DNA from: Cycas panzhihuaensis
Lineage: Eukaryota; Cycadophyta
Assembly (NCBI GenBank): GCA_023213395.1
Contig: CM041465.1
Coordinates: 165,733,741-165,797,740, forward strand
Reading direction: 5' to 3'
DNA length: 64,000 nucleotides
Shown piece by piece: positions 1 through 12,606 of the stretch; positions within the stretch are counted from its first letter, which is position 1; each line of letters opens with the position of its first letter. The translations under genes and the position numbers were made by a program. The notes under the pieces were generated by a model. That model saw only the letters and a list, made by a program, of their open reading frames with translations, did no database searches and had not been told where the DNA came from.

Positions 1-1720
1 ATCAAAAGAGCATGAAGATCTTTCTAAAGATGAATTAGCAGCATATTCACAGGAGTATATGGACACTCCTCTACCAACAGTTAGAAGATCTACATGAGTT
101 AGTCATCCACCTGACATGTACAACCCTTCTATTTCTATTGCTTTAGTTTCTAATGATGGTGAGCCCACATGTTATCAGGAAGCAGTAGATGATATCCATG
201 GAGAGAAGTGGATAAGGGTTATGCAGGAAGAGATAGATGCCTTGAAGAAAAATCATTCATGGGACTTGGTAGAACTTCCACATGGCAGGAAGACTATTGG
301 TTGTAGGTGGGTCTTCAAAAGAAAATGGATGTTGATGGAAAGGTTGATAAATACAGGGCATGACTGGTGGTAAAAGGCTTTGCACAGAAAGCAGGTATTG
401 ACTTTCATGAGATCTTTTCATCAGTTATTAAACTTGTTTCAATTCAAGTGCTGTTAGCATTGGTAACTTCTCTCGATTTGGAGTTGGAGCAATTAGATGT
501 AAAAATAGCTTTTCTACATGGAGATTTAAATGAGGAGATATATATAGATCAACCAGAGGGGTTTGTACAAGATAGCAGGAAAAGACTTGTTTATAGGCTT
601 AGGAAATCATTGTATAGCCTGAAGCAATCACCTAGGCAGTGGTACAAGAAGTTTGATGCCTTCATGGAGAGCTAAAATTTTAAAAGAAGTGCGTATGATC
701 ATTATGTTTACTTTAAATTTATGGATAATGGATTATTCATTATCTTGGTGTTATATGTTGATGATATGCTGGTTGCAAGCAAGAGCATGGTAGAAATCAA
801 TAAGCTAAAGGCTCAATTGGCTAGGACTTTTGATATGAAGGATCTATGAGCTGCAAAACAAATCTTAGGCATGGAGATACATAGAGATAGTAAAAGTGGT
901 AAGCTATGGTTATCATAGCAGAAATGTGTGGAGAAGGTGCTAACCAAGTTTGGGATGGCAAATATGAAACCAGTGAGTATCCCATTGGCTTCCCACTTCA
1001 AGCTTTCATCTAATATGAGTCCTAGTAGTGAAGAAGAAAAGGCTTATATGTCTCATGTGCCTAGTGCCAGTGCAGTAGGAAGTATGATGTATGCCATGGT
1101 ATGTACAAGACCTGATATTTCACATGCAGTTGGTGTAGTTAGCAAGTTTATGACAAATCCAAGAAAGGAACATTGGGCTGCAGTGAAATGGGTGCTTCAG
1201 TATTTGAGAGGCACTAGTGATTACTGCATCACCTTTGGAGGTACAGGTAATCAGGTTTATGGATACGTCGATTCAGATTTTGTAGGAGATTTAGACAAAA
1301 GAAGGTCTACTTCAGGTTATATTTTCACTCTTGTAAATGGTTCAGTTAGTTGGATGTCCAAATTGCAGAGCACAATTGCACTATCAACCATGGAAGATGA
1401 ATATATTATTGCAGCACATGCTTATAAAGAAGCAATCTAGTTATAGGGTCTATTAGTTGAGCTTAGAAGGAGACAGGAAATTATAAAGGTATTTTGTGAC
1501 AGTCAAAGTGTTATTTACTTAGCCAAGAATCCAGCTTATCACAGTAGAACAAAGCATATTACTCTTAAGTACCATTTTGTTAGATAGGTTGTGGAAGCAA
1601 GTGGAGTGGCACTTGAGAAGATTCACACCAATTAGAATTGTGCTAATATATTCACAAAACCAATACCATTAGAGAAGTTTAAATGGTGTTTGACTTCTCT
1701 TGGCTTGCAGAAAAGATGAT
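1..1720 (+). pseudogene. Copia-F pol remnant: integrase tail, reverse transcriptase, RNase H
   Basis: This is the 3' half of a Ty1/copia polyprotein, entering from the left edge of the window. Bases 1-120 resemble the integrase C-terminal tail just before RT. RT follows, with the WELVELP-like block near 260, FLHGDLNEEIYIDQPEGF near 520-570 and an intact active-site box LYVDDMLVA at 751-777. RNase H is recognised by STSGYIFTLVNGSVSW near 1305-1350, the ALSTMEDEYIIA block near 1380, and DSQSVIYLAKNP near 1500. The reading is broken by a frameshift near 340-365 and by stops near 674, 847, 918, 1438 and 1585. It leads directly into a polypurine tract and an LTR, so the order is that of a normal copia 3' end. 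The LYVDD box and module order make the family call firm; the exact copia lineage was not resolved. Confidence 0.93.
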
Positions 1721-1755
1721 GAAGGATCCAGGAAAGGTACCAGGTAATTGTTGTT

Positions 1756-1766
1756 AAGGTGGAGAT
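1756..1766 (+). other. Polypurine tract of copia-F
   Basis: A purine run, AAGGTGGAGA, lies immediately before the LTR start TGTTGGG. This is the usual plus-strand priming site layout of plant copia elements and fixes the LTR start. Confidence 0.8.
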
Positions 1767-2330
1767 TGTTGGGTATTATGAAAATAATTATAGGCCTAAA
1801 ATTATGGCATGTTTTCGGCACGATTTTCTCCCCTAATCTTTCTCGGGGGTTCGAGGCGAAGCCCCCTGGTCGGGATCTTGGGGTGTGGAACACCCCCTAC
1901 TAGGAGGGGGTTTGGGGGTGATAGCCCCCAACCTAAAAATTTGACCATGTAAACCTTATCAAAGTGTAAAGAGAATCAAGGTTGTTTAATACAAATACCC
2001 TAGATTCTATGGTTGAGATTTAGGTCTTAGATATCCTCTCATGTAGCCTGTTTTAGGGCTTTTCTTATTATGTTGTAATGTTATGCAATGTAGTGTGAAG
2101 AGGGTAGCGACTGATTATTATTCCAGAGAGCACTCTGTATCTGTGATGTACTATTTCTCCATTTTGCAGTAATAAAGATCGATACCTTTCCTGTGTGGAT
2201 GTTTCCCTAGCACACTGCTAGGGTTTTACCACATTATATCGGGTGCACATATGATGTTTGGCTTTTATTGTCTTGTTTCAGTATAATCTCTAATTTTAGA
2301 ACTTGCATGTAATTTTATGTTTCTATTTCT
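1767..2330 (+). repeat. 3' LTR of copia-F
   Basis: The LTR starts TGTTGGGTATTATG directly after the polypurine tract. It contains a GC-rich hairpin block (about 1835-1935), a transcript-end-like region with AATAAAG near 2170, and an ACCACATTATATC segment near 2229 of a kind common in U5 of plant copia LTRs. The 5' LTR lies outside the window, so no pair is available and the right boundary is uncertain; it could be anywhere from about 2232 to 2350. Confidence 0.7.
1835..1935 (+). other. Cluster of GC-rich hairpins inside the copia-F LTR
   Basis: In otherwise AT-rich DNA this block holds three consecutive short inverted repeats. GGGGGTTCGAGGCGAAGCCCCC near 1843-1866 is nearly self-complementary, GGGGTGTGGAACACCCC near 1881-1897 pairs perfectly over seven bases, and GGGGGTGATAGCCCCC near 1913-1929 pairs over five. 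They lie in U3 or R of the LTR and may form structure in the transcript; function is not shown. Confidence 0.6.
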
Positions 2331-2541
2331 GTAACTAGTTGTAAGAAAGTAATAGATCTTGGTGGCAGTTAGAGGGTTGGACCTTCTATTCTCAACATAT
2401 GTCAATGAGAGGAATGCGAAGAAGAAGACGAATCCCGAGTGCCCTTCCCCTTATCATAGGAAGGATGGAAATTTGGGGATCTTCCCAGTTTTGGTTATGA
2501 TCACATTCCCCATATTTGGGAAACGAATCCTTGTGGATCGA

Positions 2542-4720
2542 TTAGTTTAGGTTGGGCCTTAAGGCCTGTTTAGGGGATGAGTCACATTGAGGGGCATCCC
2601 TAGGATGCTGAGCCCTACAATGTGAGTCATCATGGAAACACTCCCCATGAATAGAACACCACTTCTTCTCAAGTGAGGAATCTGGCTTCCTTACTTGAGA
2701 GGACTGGGCATTACCATTCCTAGGGAGGGCAGCTTGAGTAGCTTGTTGGATTTGTTTATTGGAAGTGGGTGATGAAGGAGCTTGCAGTTTAAGTTCCTTC
2801 ATTGTATATTCGAATGAATGCATAGTAGAGGTGAGCGGATTTAGGGTCTTCTCAGTTGGATGAGAAGAGGACCTAGTGGGTTGTTATGGTTTGGTTTCTT
2901 TAGTTTAAGGTGGTGCCTCACGTCGCTATGAGGGCTTGAGAGGCTTCTTGAGTCCAGCCTGGATCTCAATAGCCTCAAGCACTAAACACTTTATGATGGC
3001 AAAGCCACATGTAATCACCCCCATCTTAAGGACTTCCACATGGATTTCATGGCAAAGTGCATTAACGAAGAGGTCCCTCTTCAATTCCTTGGGCAAAGTA
3101 GCCTTAGTGGAATGGAGGAGGTTATGAAATCACTGCATGAAGTCACGATTCATCTCATCGTGACCTTATTTGAGTGAAAGAAGGGATTTTATTCCACTTT
3201 CGAATGGGCGAGCAACATCAAAATAATTGATGAACTCATCCACAAGTTGCTGGAATGAGAAAATAGAATGGGCAGGTAGGCGATAAAACCACTTAAGGAT
3301 ATCTCCTTGTAAGGATCATGGGAATAATTTCATTAGAATGTGATCATAGGCCCAGTAATCAATGCATGCCATAGAGAAACTACGGACATGCTCTGCTCAA
3401 TCTTGTGATAAAGTTCCATCGAACTTAGGAACTTTGAGAAGATGAGGTGGCAAATTGGTTCTTAATGCCTTAATAGATAATGGTGTCGATCTATAATCCA
3501 TGAAGGTACATGCCCTTACCTAGATCGTAAGATCAGTAAATGATGTAGGAGGTAATGGGTAAGGAATGGATGGGGGTGGTAAACCCATCCTCCTTAAGGA
3601 AGTGCCCCTTGTTGGAAAGGGACTTGAGGATAAGCGCCTTGAAAGGAAGCTGGGTTCCCTTGCAAAGGCACAGCATAAGGAGCAACACAGGATGGTTGAA
3701 AAGAAGGGTGTGGAACCGAGTTTTGTCCATATGGACCGCCTGTGGGTGGCACAACCCCATATGAATGTAGTGAGTCCACCCCGTAAGCTGGAATATGATT
3801 CCCTTTACCATGCCCCCATGGTTGAGAAGTATAACCTGGGGGTATGTAAAGAGAAGGACTGTTAGGTTGGTTTTGAGTATACATGGGAGCAGATCCCACA
3901 GGACTAGTAATAGGGGTGTTGGTAGGACCTCTAGACCTACTAGGAAACACATGCACCACATTAGGAAGTGGCATATTAGCTTGACTAGGAAAAGGTATGC
4001 TAACCCTAAGCTAGGAGAAAGACATACCATGAGAGGGTCCTGAAGAACTAGGACCATGATAAGGGATAGAGGGTGCAACAGACATTGCTAAGGTAGGTGT
4101 AGGGATGGAGTGGGACGAATGTGTAGGCACAAATAGATTACTTGTTGTGGGAGGTGTAGATGCGAATGAAGATAGTGGGATAGGAGCAGACGAGGAAGAT
4201 GCTCCACCATATAAGACATCTTCAAACCATCTAGGATGTGATTAAAGATGAGCCGCTCAAAAGCACTCGATAAGGGTTTCAACCACGTTGGCAGGAGGGG
4301 TATCTACATGATCATAAAAGGTAGACGGGACCTCAAATGAATTAGACCCCTTAGGGCATTCCTCATAAGAATCACCAACTGGATGATGAATCTTAAGAGG
4401 AGATGGGTGTCAAGCAGGTGATGTTGATCACCGAGGTAGTAAATAGAATCATCAGCCTCTTGGGTGGATCTCAGAATAGATGTGGGGAACTCATGAGCTC
4501 CCGAAGCAAAAGCATGATAGGCCCAATCGGAAGGGTATCCTTCCATTGTTAAATCAGAATCCAACAATGAAAGAAGACGATACCTGGGATCTTCTAACAA
4601 TGGAGGCAAATCACATAGGTGACGTGAGAAGCGTCGTATACAAAACTTGCCAACACGTTAGAAGAAGGAAAAAGATGTGTATATGTTAGGGGCTACCCAA
4701 CAAAGAGATGAAGTGGAGGA
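2542..4720 (-). pseudogene. Tat-A gag: proline/tyrosine-rich N-terminal part, Retrotrans_gag domain, zinc knuckle
   Basis: Read on the minus strand, this is the gag of a Ty3/gypsy element of the same family as Tat-M and Tat-C. The N-terminal part (about 4610-3540) is rich in Pro, Tyr, Ser and Gln, for example YIPPGYTSQPWGHGKG. A Retrotrans_gag domain follows (about 3530-2940), with PKFDGTLSQD, LKWFYRLPAHSIFSFQQL and LLSLK motifs. The C-terminus (2823-2542) has a knuckle WCSIHGECFHDDSHC, spaced C-x2-H-x4-H-x4-C. Several in-frame stops, mostly at sites where a C-to-T or G-to-A change would make TAG or TAA, and at least one frameshift make it non-functional. No protease or RT of this copy is in the window; these would lie to the left, beyond copia-F. 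Confidence 0.85.
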
Positions 4721-4781
4721 GACCACAAAAAGGTAATAGTACCAATAGGAAGGGATAGAAACTAGCTCCCTTACTGGCAAG

Positions 4782-4799
4782 TCCCCAGTATAGTTGCCA
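4782..4799 (-). other. Primer-binding site of Tat-A
   Basis: On the minus strand this reads TGGCAACTATACTGGGGA. It differs at two positions from the matching site of Tat-M (41730-41747) and sits at the same place, just upstream of gag. It resembles the TGGCGACTC-type junction motif of plant Tat/Ogre elements. The cognate tRNA was not checked. Confidence 0.65.
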
Positions 4800-4800
4800 G

Positions 4801-7560
4801 TGGATGTGCATCTACGGGATAATCACTAAGCTTGGTAGGAGTGATGATGGCCAATGGTGATATTGAAGGTGCAAGTGGAAACCTACAAGCAAAGAAAGTA
4901 TTACGCAGGGTGCCCCATGTGCTGGAGCACGAGTTCAAAACCTGCAAATGATACCCAACTACCTTGAAGTGGCCCTCAATCCAGGAAAGAGAGAAGGAAA
5001 ATAGGAAGGGTAGCCTGGATAGACTTGAGAGGAAGATCCTCCCACCCTTGGATGGCCAGAAGGATAGAAGAGGAGTCCTCAACAATTTCCCTATGCTAGA
5101 GGGAAACAGACGTGGACAAGGTAGGCATGAGCCTACAATGTAGCTAGGTTCCTCTTGGTTATTGGACTAAGGAAATAAGTCCAAGAGGAGGAGAGAGAGA
5201 AAGGGAGAGAGACAACTAAGCCAAACTTTCCTTTAACAATTCAAAGAGCAAACAGAAAAGGAAAAGGGGATAGATGTCACACATGCAAATAAGCGATATC
5301 AAATGGAATGGACCAAAAAGGTATTTTAGATTTTGTAGGAAAAGGAAAGAGAAGAGGAGGTTTCCTATAACGTCCTTTTCCTATAGGAGTTGAGTATATG
5401 ACATGCAAGTATACAAGTGAAAACAAATGATACCATTTACCCTTTTTACTTTTATATGACCTAGTTAGCTAGAACATAGATTCCAAATAAAAATACAAAA
5501 AGAAAATGGGGGTTAAAGGAAAGATGTGCGTACCTAGAAGATGTAGCAGTCAACAGGAGGCCTCACCCATGCATAACACACGTCCTTGTGTCAATCCGCG
5601 GATGTGTAACCAAGTTTTAATGTGAACGATGGGGGCTTCCTCACCTTCCCCTTTGTGAAAAGAAAGCAGAATGGAAGAAAGCAAAAGCAAAGGGAAAAAA
5701 TGGTAGATCTTACCTAGATCTAGATGTTTTATACCTTTGTGAGAGCACCACACCAACCTGCATATGCATGGGCTTATCCCTTCTAAGAAGGGGTTGCAAA
5801 AGACAAGCTATGTATATGCAAGTATATGTGTAATATATGTGTTAAAATATTAAGAAAACAACTGCTGCAAAAAAACTCTAAAATCCTCTCTTAAGCAAGC
5901 ATGTACATCAAGCAAAATGGAGTGAAGGGAAGCCTCAGGATGGCTAACCCTCCACTAGGTTCTCCATACAAGTCTCTAGCACAACAAGTTGAGGGTAAAA
6001 GACAACTAATGACAGCTAAGAAATACAAGGATAAAAGTGATAAAACATTGGGGAAATGTCCAAGGTGTGGAGTTGCTATGGACAGCAATCCAGTGCACAA
6101 ACCCTTGCCGATGTTTCCAAGGGATACCCAACAATATTAGGGACACTACGGGGGTCCAAATATGAGGTGTGCAAACCTAGAATCAGTGTAGCAAGGGGCT
6201 ACATACGCTGATAATCCAGCGCAGGCCTAAGGCTCACCAACTCCTAATTAACCCAAGAGGAGCATGGAGCAAGAGAAGAAAATGTGGGAAGGGGATTACC
6301 CTTGGAGAGTAGGACTAAGTGGGGGGCTACCCCACCTTACTCCCTTCACCTAACCTTGTGGTTCTTCTTCTACTGCTCCCTTAAGGAAAACTAGCTGAGG
6401 GAAGGTGATAACTTGGAAGCAGCAAGCCAAACTCAATGTAAATAAGATTTGCTACAGTCAAACTTAAAGGAAATAAGCAAACAAATCAAGAAATGGGTCT
6501 AATATGAAGATATCATACCATAAATTCAGAGAAAAGGGGTTTGGAAGAATTTTTAGGCTGATATAGGGTAGGTCTGGCCCTACAACCAGCAGAGAAGAAG
6601 ATCCCTGCAAGGGTTTACAGGAGAAATCCTAAGAGATAGCTAAAAGAGACACTTGCTATGCAAGCTAGAGAAGAACAACACCAAAATTTACTTGATAACA
6701 CCTCGAGAGAGGCTTCCCACCATGGAAGAAGGTTATTGCAGGTGGATCCTAGCCTGGAATTATAGGAAACATAGGCCTACAAGTGCACCTATAGTAGAAA
6801 CAGAAGAAGAGCAGAAGTTACAGCAGGAAATTATTGTGTTGAAGAGCAAAAAATGAGCTTAGAGTCCTCAAAATGATGAGGGTTTTGATACTTATACCCA
6901 TCCCAGCCCTAAACATGTGAATAGGATGTGAATAGGGCTAAGGTGGGCATGAGGCCATGTGGCGATTCTGCGGGAAACGTGAGAATTGCCATGACAGTTT
7001 TTAAAAATAACTGACAATAGTCGCACCACGGTAAACTTCGCGGTACTACTAAGTTTATAGTGGCGCAAGACCAGAAAGCTAGAATGGCAAAAATCTGGGT
7101 TCCAAGACCTTTAGGAGGTGATGTGGTAGGGCTAGGAGGGGCTGGCCCTCCTGTCTAGGTAGCTGAGACAGTCTAGAATGCACATAGACAAAGGTAAGCA
7201 GAGCATCAATGGGCAAAGGTCCCAGAAACGAGGTGCTAGGAGCTCAAAGTCGAGGCATGAACGGGTCATACAAACCAAAAGAAGCTTGAGGCGGTGTGGA
7301 GACAACGCGGAGGGTAGTGAGGTTCCATGGCGATGCCTACCTTGTGGAAAAGTAGGTCCCGCTGGGTCGTCATAGGCTTACAATACGACAAGCAGCATGG
7401 CCAGGCAACAAATGCAAAGTGATCATACAAATGAAGCAAGCAATCATGCAATGAGGCAACACTCCTGTCAACCTTTCCAACAAAATAGTATAGGTAAAAA
7501 AGGAGAAGCATACCTGAGCCTACCTAAGTTGACCTATCTGTATCCATTCCCGGTAGCCAG
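4801..7560 (-). repeat. Probable long 5' LTR of Tat-A
   Basis: This block follows the primer site on the outer side of gag, where the 5' LTR of a minus-strand element must be. It is visibly richer in G and C than the DNA right of 7560, and I recognise no protein in it; the short ORFs have no family signature. The outer boundary is placed where composition changes, near 7560, and may be wrong. Without the 3' LTR there is no pair to prove it. Confidence 0.4.
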
Positions 7561-7904
7561 GAAATGCTAATCAAACTATTTATTCATTTGAAGGTTGGAC
7601 CAATTCCAACCCCACACATTTGGTATCATTTTCTTGCTTCTTCTTTTTCATGCTTTATCTTGCTTATGTTTTTCATCTTAAGAGTATCATACTTATTAGT
7701 GTTTAGTGCTTTTTAGAACTAGAGTGAACCTAGCTTCTGGATCTTAGGATTGTAAGGCCATTAGGCCCCTTTTCACACTTATCTCATTAGCCAAAAAGGG
7801 ACTCTACCCACCACAGCCAAATGGATCTCTAAAAAAACTCTCCAAGAATCATTTCCCCATATTTAGTAGAAATTGGGGCTAATTATTTTTAAGAAGGGAG
7901 GAAA
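7561..7904 (+). other. Fragment between a primer-site-like and a polypurine-like motif
   Basis: A TTTGGTATCA motif near 7619-7628 resembles the first half of a tRNA-iMet primer site, and AAGAAGGGAGGAAA at 7891-7904 looks like a polypurine tract. If both are real, only about 265 bases of internal sequence remain between them, which would be an internally deleted or TRIM-like element. No matching 5' LTR was found, so this is tentative. There is no coding signal. Confidence 0.3.
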
Positions 7905-8234
7905 TGATGAATATTTATGTGTAGTCATAATACATAAGTGTAGTCTTAATATCCACAATATTCTTTATGTATCACTCTAAAGGTACTTATAGAACTTAAT
8001 TAATAATTAGGTATATATATGACACATGTCCTACATAGAACATATATGTGTCCTACATACAAACCAATTTAAGTTTATATAAATATGTAAGTCATTCTTA
8101 AAGGAAATCAATGAAGAGAGAAGTTATTCATTCCTCCTCCTTCTCTTATCTAACTTAGGTCTAGAATTTTTATGTATATACAAGGTCTGGAGATACTTCC
8201 CTATTAGAATTCCATAAAGAGCAAGTCAGTGCAA
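7905..8234 (+). repeat. Candidate LTR starting TGATGAATATTTATG
   Basis: The start follows directly on a purine tract. The body has the AT-rich, transcript-end-like composition seen in LTRs, including ATCAATGAAG near 8108. A CA dinucleotide at about 8233-8234 is a possible end. No second copy is visible in the window, so this rests on the polypurine junction alone. Confidence 0.3.
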
Positions 8235-10340
8235 ATTTGTAGGCATACCACCACCTATCCATTTAATTGGGACCATCTTCTACTTTTATTAATTCTTTAT
8301 TAATGAGTTTAATTATACCATCACTAGGGTTTAAAATAAACTTCCCCTAAGGCGAAAAATTAAACATCACCATTTATGAAATGTTTATCAAATTTACATT
8401 AAAACAATCATCAAATATTCATAAAAGTTAACTTTGTTGGTTACCATGCAATGCTCTAAAATAAAGTGTTAACTTCAACTTAAAAATTGATAATGAAAAT
8501 AACCCCAAAATACTATAAATTATAGGCTAAAATGACTTACTTTGAACATGGATTCCAATGGTTTAAATGGTTCATAAATTAGATTCCTAGTTATAATGTT
8601 ATACTCAAAATTGTATAAGTACCACATAAAATGATTAAAATTTTAATTTTTGGGCCTTTAGCACCTAGTTGCCTAAGCTACTACATGTGACCATCTACTA
8701 GTTTGAGAGGGGTTCCATAGACTCCAATAAAAATTTTAATTTAAATTGATTAAATAAAATCTGTATTAAAAAAATTGTATCAAGATCAAAAATTGATATT
8801 CTATGTTTGTTTGAAATTGATCTCCAATGATGAATTTTGATTAAATGATGATTGAATTCATATTCAAATCAATCCAAATCCATTGATTAGGAACTTTGAT
8901 TAATGGTAGAGCTCAAATAAGCTTTTATACATGTAGGTAGATAGATGGAAACTTCATTTTCTTCATGCACACTTTAGATAGAGGGAAGGGAGGCATGATC
9001 TCCATGCATTTCAACTCTTAATCAGACAAATGGTGGTAGAACTTTATTATGTAAACAAGAGCAAGATACGGTGTCAAAATGCCACATCAACAACTATGAA
9101 TAGAGGGCATATAAAAATATTTTACATGGACATGATCAAAATGACGACTCAGGCTTCCAACATACAAATAATGTAGGGGTATTGCATAGTCTTCATGGGC
9201 TCCAATGGTTGAATATTGAGCACACAAATAATAAAAGAGATTCATAAGATAACAACGATGGAATAGAGGCATTATAATGGTCTTCATAGGTGCTTAATAG
9301 TTAGGTGAATAGATGGTCACCTATAAACTAGAACAAATATCATAGGAGTATATATGATAAATGATGACTCATAGAGTGTAGACCATCACATACAATCATA
9401 TAACTTATTTTAGTGATCAACACATAAGGATTCTTGCATGAACAAAGCTAAGCCATGGGACAATAATCACACATATGGGTAACATGCATACCACAATAGG
9501 AAGATGAGGGCAAAATGAAGAAATGGAGGGCAAGTATACTCAATATGAATCCAAATAGAGACAAACAACACCAAATAATGTTTTTGTTTGTTTTGGATAT
9601 ATATATAGAATGGGGTTTGAAGGGGTGAAACAATCTCACCATTTTCGCAAATAGGAAAGCTTACTTGATCACTAAAATATGTTTTTGATAAGGTTTCACC
9701 AACTGGAAATCTATCAAACTTACTTCAAGCATAAATAATATATCATGGAGTAAGTAAATGGGTTAAATGAGTAAATTTTTGACTTATGAAATAGGCTTGA
9801 AGAGACTTAAGATAACTAGCAATCTTGACTCAGAAAACACCTCGTTATATCTTTTTGTTTTAACTTCTTATCTCTACAACCATTTTAATACCATATTAGA
9901 AAATTAACCCATAAAATATTATTGCCTAGAAATAAATTAATATCATAAGATACCTGTTAACAGAATAACATCATGATATTTCCATTATCATATTTAATAA
10001 CCATTGATTACATCTCACCTATTATATATTTATATAGTCATGTTATAGGTATATATGGTAATCATTTGCCTCACATCCAATAGCATTTAGCCTTTATGTT
10101 GATCAATTATACATAACCTTTTACTTAAGTAATTAAATTTCATATGACACATGTACATTATATTCTAATATCTTTGACTCAAATAACCAATCAATAAGGA
10201 TTGTGCATGTTTGCATCACTTGTCACTAATAGGAGATACAACAATAACTTTTATATGTCAACACAAGGACAATATGATTATTTTGTATATCTTAGAAGCA
10301 ATAAGAGGAGGTTTAATGATTTGAGGGAAAAAACATCTCT
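8235..10340. other. AT-rich stretch with no recognisable gene
   Basis: About 2.1 kb of AT-rich sequence with no ORF carrying a family signature on either strand. It ends in a polypurine tract and LTR start near 10341-10356, so it is most likely the decayed internal or 3' untranslated part of a plus-strand LTR element. Confidence 0.5.
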
Positions 10341-10864
10341 TAAAAGGGAAGGAGATGTTATAGACCCCACTATATAGGCATTGGGTTTGCATAAGTTGAG
10401 TGTGGGTTAGCATCATAGGTTAAAATAATGTATCAGAGGGTTAATATTATGGAGGGTTAGGGTAGAACTAGGTAGGAAAATAATTATGAAATGGTTAAGT
10501 TTAATAGTGTCAATAGGTAAATGTCAACATGTAATTAGCATTAGTATTAGTGGTAATGGAATTATGAAATGGTGTGCATGTTTTTTATAGAAATATACCA
10601 CCAAATAAATTATGGAATAATTTTAAATCTTTTAGCCAAAGAAGTCTCTTCATTTTGAAGAGATATTTATTTTTCATTTGGTTTTCCATATTAGCTTTCT
10701 CATTTGGTTTTCATCTATGTTTTTATTATTAACCCTCACTAGCTCCTGGCATGCTTGACACTTATGTTGAAGGTTAATGGTGATCACTAGTAGTAGATAA
10801 TAGTTCCAATATAGTCATTATTCTATTAGGAAATATTTCAATCAACTATGCCTTCCTTCCGACA
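10341..10864 (+). repeat. Polypurine tract and candidate 3' LTR of an unidentified element
   Basis: The run TAAAAGGGAAGGAGA (10341-10355) is followed by TGTTATAGACCCCAC, a typical gypsy-like 3' LTR junction. A matching end, CTTCCGACA, lies at about 10856-10864, giving an LTR of roughly 510 bases starting TG and ending CA. No second LTR copy was seen in the window. Confidence 0.45.
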
Positions 10865-12172
10865 TCACCCAGGTATTTTGCCTTGTTGTTTGTTAGTGGG
10901 ATTTAATTGTTTGATTGCATAGTAATCTAGTAATTGCTTGGCATCATGGTTGAATGAATTCATATTAATTATACCTATGCCTGACTTATATTGTTGATGA
11001 TACAAAGATCATAAAAGTGTCCACTAATTCAAGGCTTAATCCAAATAGCTTTGGTCACTCTTTCTTATCTACCTCATTGATGATTTGATGAGATTTTCTT
11101 CTCTCTAGTACTTGATTTTATGACTTGACTAGCTCTTTATTGAATCATCTTATGACAAACTTTCTCTTTGAAAATTTTGAGATTAAAAAACAAAATCTTT
11201 TTCTATGCCCATTTTTATTGATCACTTTTTTCAATAGGAGGATACGTTTTTCATTTTTGTCAAAAAAAGGGACCTTCTTAACCTTCATATAACTAAAAAT
11301 GTGAGCTTCATTTTGATCATATTTTGAGTGTATTTTTGGTCATATTTTTCATTTCTTTATCACATTTTTTATTGCTAGTCATATTTTTCATTATTGATCA
11401 CATTTTTCACCTTTTTACCCTTAAAAAATATATCCATGATAAGCCACAGTTTTTTCCATATGGATTCCCAACCACAGGTGACTATAGCTTGCCCATGCTC
11501 TTGTTTTTTCCTCCCATTTCTCTAATATTCCCTTTTATAATAAGATCCTATCCACTGATATCAGGTAGATTTTGGAGACTTTAGTAGACTTTGGGGATTT
11601 TAGATATTAGAGAGACTTTGGAGATTTGAAAGATATCTAGGAGTTTAGATGATAGAATAAAGAGGGTTTAGAAGGACTTAGAATTGAGGATTTAGATCTT
11701 GGAATCAAGGAAAGATAAGTGAAATTAAGATGAAGTTAGGGTAAGTTTTGAATAGGAAGAAGAAGAATCTTAAAGCAGTGAGGGTCTCTCTCTTTTGTCG
11801 AGGATTACTTGAAGAATTCTAGAGTTGAGAGGAGCTGTTCTTTTAAAGTGCATGAAGTTTCAAAGTTGGATTGACTTCTTCTTCATTATCTCTCTTTTTG
11901 CTCAAATTTCCCCTCCTTCTCACTCTTCGTTTCCCTTATTTTGAGCCTTATCTTCTTCTCTTCTTTCTTTTTCTCCTTATTCATCTTCAATCAATTTAAA
12001 ATTTTTTACTGGGGAGCATCTAAAAAAATTGAGGATATTGATCTAAGGCAACACTTACCTTTTTGTCCAAATGTTAGGTAAATTGGTTTACTTTGAGATT
12101 TTCTTCTTTATTCCATTCAACCACTTTTAAAAAAAGAAATGAAAGGAGAACTTAGAATAAATCTTTGTGTTA
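10865..12172 (+). other. Upstream flank of Tat-C (probable LTR or leader), no gene
   Basis: This AT-rich segment is interrupted by copia-B at 12178 and resumes at 55831. It therefore belongs to the same older unit as the Tat-C gag downstream. Bases 11290-11410 carry repeats of TCATATTTTT and GATCACATTTTT that resemble, in inverse orientation, a repeat block at 16265-16395 in Tat-M. No coding sequence is recognised. Confidence 0.4.
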
Positions 12173-12177
12173 GTGAT

Positions 12178-12594
12178 AAGTTAACTTAGGTTAACTATAA
12201 CTTAATGCTTCATTAGGGATTAATTATTATGTATAGGTGTGATGAAAGGATGTGTCCTTATATGAAAAGTTATGATGAGGATGCATGACCATACATGGTA
12301 CTATTTTAAGGTATATTTATACATACCCCCTTGGTATTCAAAATTATCAACTCAAATCAATGTGATCTCATCATCCTCTTGTGTTCCATCTCATCTTTAA
12401 AACATTGTGTATTGTTTTATATTTAATATATTAAATATTGTATTGGTTGGTTTTCTCTCTTAGGAGTTTCCCATGATAAATCTAATGTTCGAGTCTCCAT
12501 GTATATATTCCTAACATGTAGTAGTCCTTGCCTCTAATTGGTTTGACACTTGACCTACAACCTACATATACATAAACTCTCACATGGTATTAGA
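12178..12594 (+). repeat. 5' LTR of copia-B
   Basis: It starts TGTTAGTGATAAGTTAAC and ends CTCTCACA. It aligns along its whole length with 55409-55825, for example over TTAGGGATTAATTATTATGT and the CCATACATGGTAC block. A 5-base duplication CTTTG precedes it. Confidence 0.85.
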
Positions 12595-12606
12595 GCTTGA
12601 GGAAGT
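12595..12606 (+). other. Primer-binding site of copia-B
   Basis: TGGTATTAGAGC follows the LTR with no gap. It differs from the tRNA-iMet complement TGGTATCAGAGC by one C-to-T change. Confidence 0.85.

Noticed and set aside
2359-2550. Plus-strand ORF of 63 codons next to the copia-F LTR
   Set aside because: No family signature, no upstream promoter context, and it overlaps the end of the Tat-A gag on the other strand.
3533-4078. Minus-strand ORF of 181 codons rich in Leu and Cys
   Set aside because: It overlaps the proline/tyrosine-rich gag frame of Tat-A in another frame; the gag frame has family support.
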